A model generated the notes under the pieces. That model was not told the origin of the DNA, made no database searches, and saw only the letters and a list, made by a program, of their open reading frames with translations. A program made the translations under genes and the position numbers. This document shows positions 7,398 to 9,138 of a stretch of 9,138 bases of DNA, piece after piece. The stretch lies in the NCBI GenBank assembly GCA_038203695.1, contig JBBRDQ010000203.1, positions 1-9,138 of the forward strand, given 5' to 3'. Within the stretch, counting starts at the first letter, position 1; each line of letters starts with the position of its first letter. The stretch comes from M3007 sp038203695. Lineage in GTDB: Bacteria; Bacteroidota; Bacteroidia; Chitinophagales; Saprospiraceae.

Positions 7398-8327
7398 TCA
7401 TTTTATCACCACCACCCGCGCCGTATCGCCCAATCCAAAATTGCCGCTCAACAAAATCTGGTCGCTCGTTTTCAGGACCGGTGCAATAATTTCTACCCGG
7501 TCGCCCATTTCGATGCCCCGCCGAATCGGCACTTTTACCGCCGTCGTATCGTCGGTCAGTTGCATGATCCACCAGTCGCTTTGCATCTCGTTGGTGAGCA
7601 CGGCGGCTTTAGGCAGCGAAACGGCTTGTGGTTTGACCGCTTTTACCCATAAAACGCGGGCAATCAGGTTTTCTGGAATACTGCGCCCGCCGTTAATGGT
7701 AGGCACTTTGAGCACAAAACGCTGGGTTTGCGCAACCGGATCCACCGTAGGCATGGCCGCCGCCACGGTAGCGCGGAGCCGGGTGCTGTCGGGCAAAATC
7801 AAGTCCACGGTATGGTTTTGGGGCAGGTAGCGGCGCATTTCAAACGGCAGATCCAGCACAAAAGCAAAACTGCGGGCCTCGCTGATAACGGCTAATTGTT
7901 CGCCATCCTGTACATAATCGCCCGGCTGCCGATCGAGTTGGGTAATAAAACCGGTCTGGTTGGCGCGTATGTCAATCAGGGTTTTGAGGTGGAAACTGGA
8001 GTCCACACTCTCCACGAGGTTGCCGAGTGCACTGGCTTCTTTATTTTGCAAGGTATAGAGCAGTTGTCCGGTCTGCACAAACTGCCCCAGCCGAATGCTG
8101 CCGCCTTTCAAATAACCATTGGCGTTGGCCTTGACCACACTTTTTTGCAAAAAAGCCGCTGTTGCGTTCAGTTCGGCCACTTCCCGCAAGGAGCCAACCT
8201 CCACCGCCGTGAGGGTAACGGGTGTTCCTGGCAGCGTCGGCGGCAGCTCCGGCGGGGTGGGGGTGCTGGAATGGCAACCGGCGACAGCCAGTACGAGCAA
8301 TAAAAACAGGTGTTTATAAAAAGGCAT
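7398..8327 (-). CDS. RND periplasmic adaptor (membrane fusion protein), lipoprotein
   Basis: This adaptor should link the RND pump to the TolC-like channel. I start it at ATG 8327 (309 residues) because this puts a lipoprotein signal at the N-terminus: a hydrophobic core ending LAVAGC, with Cys18 as the lipidation site. The in-frame ATG at 8369 would add 14 residues before that signal and overlap the upstream gene. After a Pro-rich linker (22-36), the two lipoyl half-motifs are at about 66-96 (NGYLKGGSIRLGQFVQTGQ) and 118-150 (TGFITQLDRQPGDYVQDGE). Only about 21 residues separate them, so the usual long alpha-helical hairpin seems absent. A beta-barrel domain (about 151-235) and a membrane-proximal domain (about 236-309) follow. 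It lies 28 bp after the outer-membrane factor and 26 bp before the pump gene. Substrate specificity cannot be read from it. Confidence 0.9.
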   Translation of the reverse strand: MPFYKHLFLLLVLAVAGCHSSTPTPPELPPTLPGTPVTLTAVEVGSLREVAELNATAAFLQKSVVKANANGYLKGGSIRLGQFVQTGQLLYTLQNKEASALGNLVESVDSSFHLKTLIDIRANQTGFITQLDRQPGDYVQDGEQLAVISEARSFAFVLDLPFEMRRYLPQNHTVDLILPDSTRLRATVAAAMPTVDPVAQTQRFVLKVPTINGGRSIPENLIARVLWVKAVKPQAVSLPKAAVLTNEMQSDWWIMQLTDDTTAVKVPIRRGIEMGDRVEIIAPVLKTSDQILLSGNFGLGDTARVVVIK

Positions 8328-8355
8328 CGGGTTGAAATTTATGGGTGGAATGGCT

Positions 8356-9138
8356 TTACTTGGGTGCATTGCGAAAGTTAAGTTGATTGAGCAATTGCAG
8401 TCGAGTTATCTGATTGATGGTCAATTGATTTTGGGCATTCAACTGGGTGCCGACCGCGAGCAGGTAATCCACCACACGGGCATCGCCGGTGCGCAACAAT
8501 CGGCCATTGGCTTCGATGAGTACCTGTGCATTTTTTAGTTGGGCCTGTACCGACGTGTCTAATTGATCGAGCGCGGCCAGCTGCTGGCGGGCCTGGGCGA
8601 TCTCCTGCTGGTATTGCCGGCGGAAAAAATCGCGGTAACCTTGCCGGGTATTTTCCAGCACAGCCGTTTTGTCGTGGCGCAGGCGGCGTTGCTGGCCGTC
8701 GCGGAGCAGTATGCTGGCAGTAATGCCCACACTAAATCCCACATTTTTCCAGCCCTGACTCAGGAAAGAAGAATTGTACCCCGCATCCCCGAATACCCCG
8801 ACCGTCGGACGGTATGGAATGTCAATCAATTGGTCGTTGGCACGGATCTGGAGGCTGTCGAGTGTGTATTGCTGGTAAAAAACCGTGTTTTCCAAGGGCA
8901 ACAACGCCGGTGTGCGCAATCCGGGGTCAGACAAGGTCACTCGGGTCGTATCGGTCAATCCGCAGAGATAGTTGAGATTCGCCAACTCGTTTTGGTACTG
9001 GATTTCGAGTTGATAAACCGTCGTTTCCTGTTGGCGGAGCGACGTCAGAAAGGTCAAATAATCTATTTGGCGGTAGATGTTTTGTTCGGTGAGGCGTTTG
9101 AAAACGACGTCTTCGCGGCGCAGCAGGTCGAGCGTTTC
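8356..9138 (-). CDS. TolC-family outer-membrane efflux protein, N-terminus outside window
   Basis: The frame is open to the right edge, so the start and signal peptide are missing; the TTG at 9057 is internal. About 260 C-terminal residues are visible, somewhat more than half of a typical outer-membrane factor. Numbering from the first visible codon, residues 1-61 are a helical segment ending NYLCGL, the usual end of the first helical repeat region. Residues 111-124 (PTVGVFGDAGYNSS) and 134-145 (GFSVGITASILL) look like outer-membrane beta-strands flanking a turn. Residues about 150-255 are a long Gln- and Leu-rich helical stretch with RTGDARVVDYL, typical of the second helical hairpin that lines the periplasmic tunnel. 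It is the first visible gene of the efflux operon and stops with TAA 28 bp before the adaptor start. The operon promoter should lie beyond the right edge. Confidence 0.9.
   Translation of the reverse strand, partial: ETLDLLRREDVVFKRLTEQNIYRQIDYLTFLTSLRQQETTVYQLEIQYQNELANLNYLCGLTDTTRVTLSDPGLRTPALLPLENTVFYQQYTLDSLQIRANDQLIDIPYRPTVGVFGDAGYNSSFLSQGWKNVGFSVGITASILLRDGQQRRLRHDKTAVLENTRQGYRDFFRRQYQQEIAQARQQLAALDQLDTSVQAQLKNAQVLIEANGRLLRTGDARVVDYLLAVGTQLNAQNQLTINQITRLQLLNQLNFRNAPK

Noticed and set aside
8328..8369. Earlier ATG start for the adaptor
   Set aside because: It overlaps the upstream gene and places 14 polar residues before a well-formed lipoprotein signal that begins at the ATG at 8327.
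9055..9057. TTG (minus strand) as the start of the TolC-family protein
   Set aside because: The frame stays open to the window end with plausible helical sequence (DLLRREDVVFKRLTEQNIYR), and no signal peptide follows the TTG.

Overview
The window looks like a chromosomal segment (or contig end) from a member of the Bacteroidota, probably the Saprospiria/Chitinophagia side. That reading rests on protein architecture: HYR and PKD-like cell-surface modules, a secreted protein with a type IX secretion (T9SS) C-terminal sorting domain, and the Asn-Asp-Arg duplicated tail common on large Bacteroidota surface proteins. Start sites have A/T-rich upstream stretches and no strong Shine-Dalgarno, which also fits. 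No lineage-defining gene such as rRNA is present, so this placement is inference.

Left part, + strand (1-4102). A very large surface protein enters from beyond the left edge and ends at 2906. Its visible part starts inside an 89-residue HYR-like tandem repeat that is almost identical at the DNA level, then runs through one classical HYR domain, several PKD/Ig-like modules and a C-terminal module with a duplicated Asn-Asp-Arg motif. An 83-bp gap with a perfect hairpin separates it from a 370-residue secreted protein. That protein has a signal peptide, a unique N-terminal domain, a fibronectin/Ig-like module and a T9SS type A sorting domain. Both proteins are expected on the cell surface or outside the cell.

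Centre (4103-4335). This is a convergent intergenic region of 233 bp. It holds a strong rho-independent terminator for the + strand and a 19-bp inverted repeat that abuts the stop codon of the minus-strand operon. No gene-free stretch in the window exceeds 300 bp.

Right part, minus strand (9138-4336). This is a three-gene tripartite efflux operon, read from right to left: a TolC-family outer-membrane factor (its N-terminus lies outside the window), a lipoprotein periplasmic adaptor of the membrane-fusion family, and a 1011-residue RND inner-membrane pump. Gaps are 28 and 26 bp, which supports co-transcription from a promoter outside the window. Together they should form a proton-driven pump spanning both membranes. 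The substrate cannot be fixed from sequence: the TM4 motif is drug-pump-like (HAE type), while the TM10 Glu and TM11 Lys match the proton relay of metal pumps such as CusA.

I see no CRISPR array, tRNA, rRNA, transposase, defence island or prophage gene. I did not find a clearly new biological system. The most distinctive points are the near-identical repeat at the window edge, an adaptor that seems to lack its alpha-helical hairpin, the mixed proton-relay signature of the pump, and the large inverted repeat at the convergent junction.
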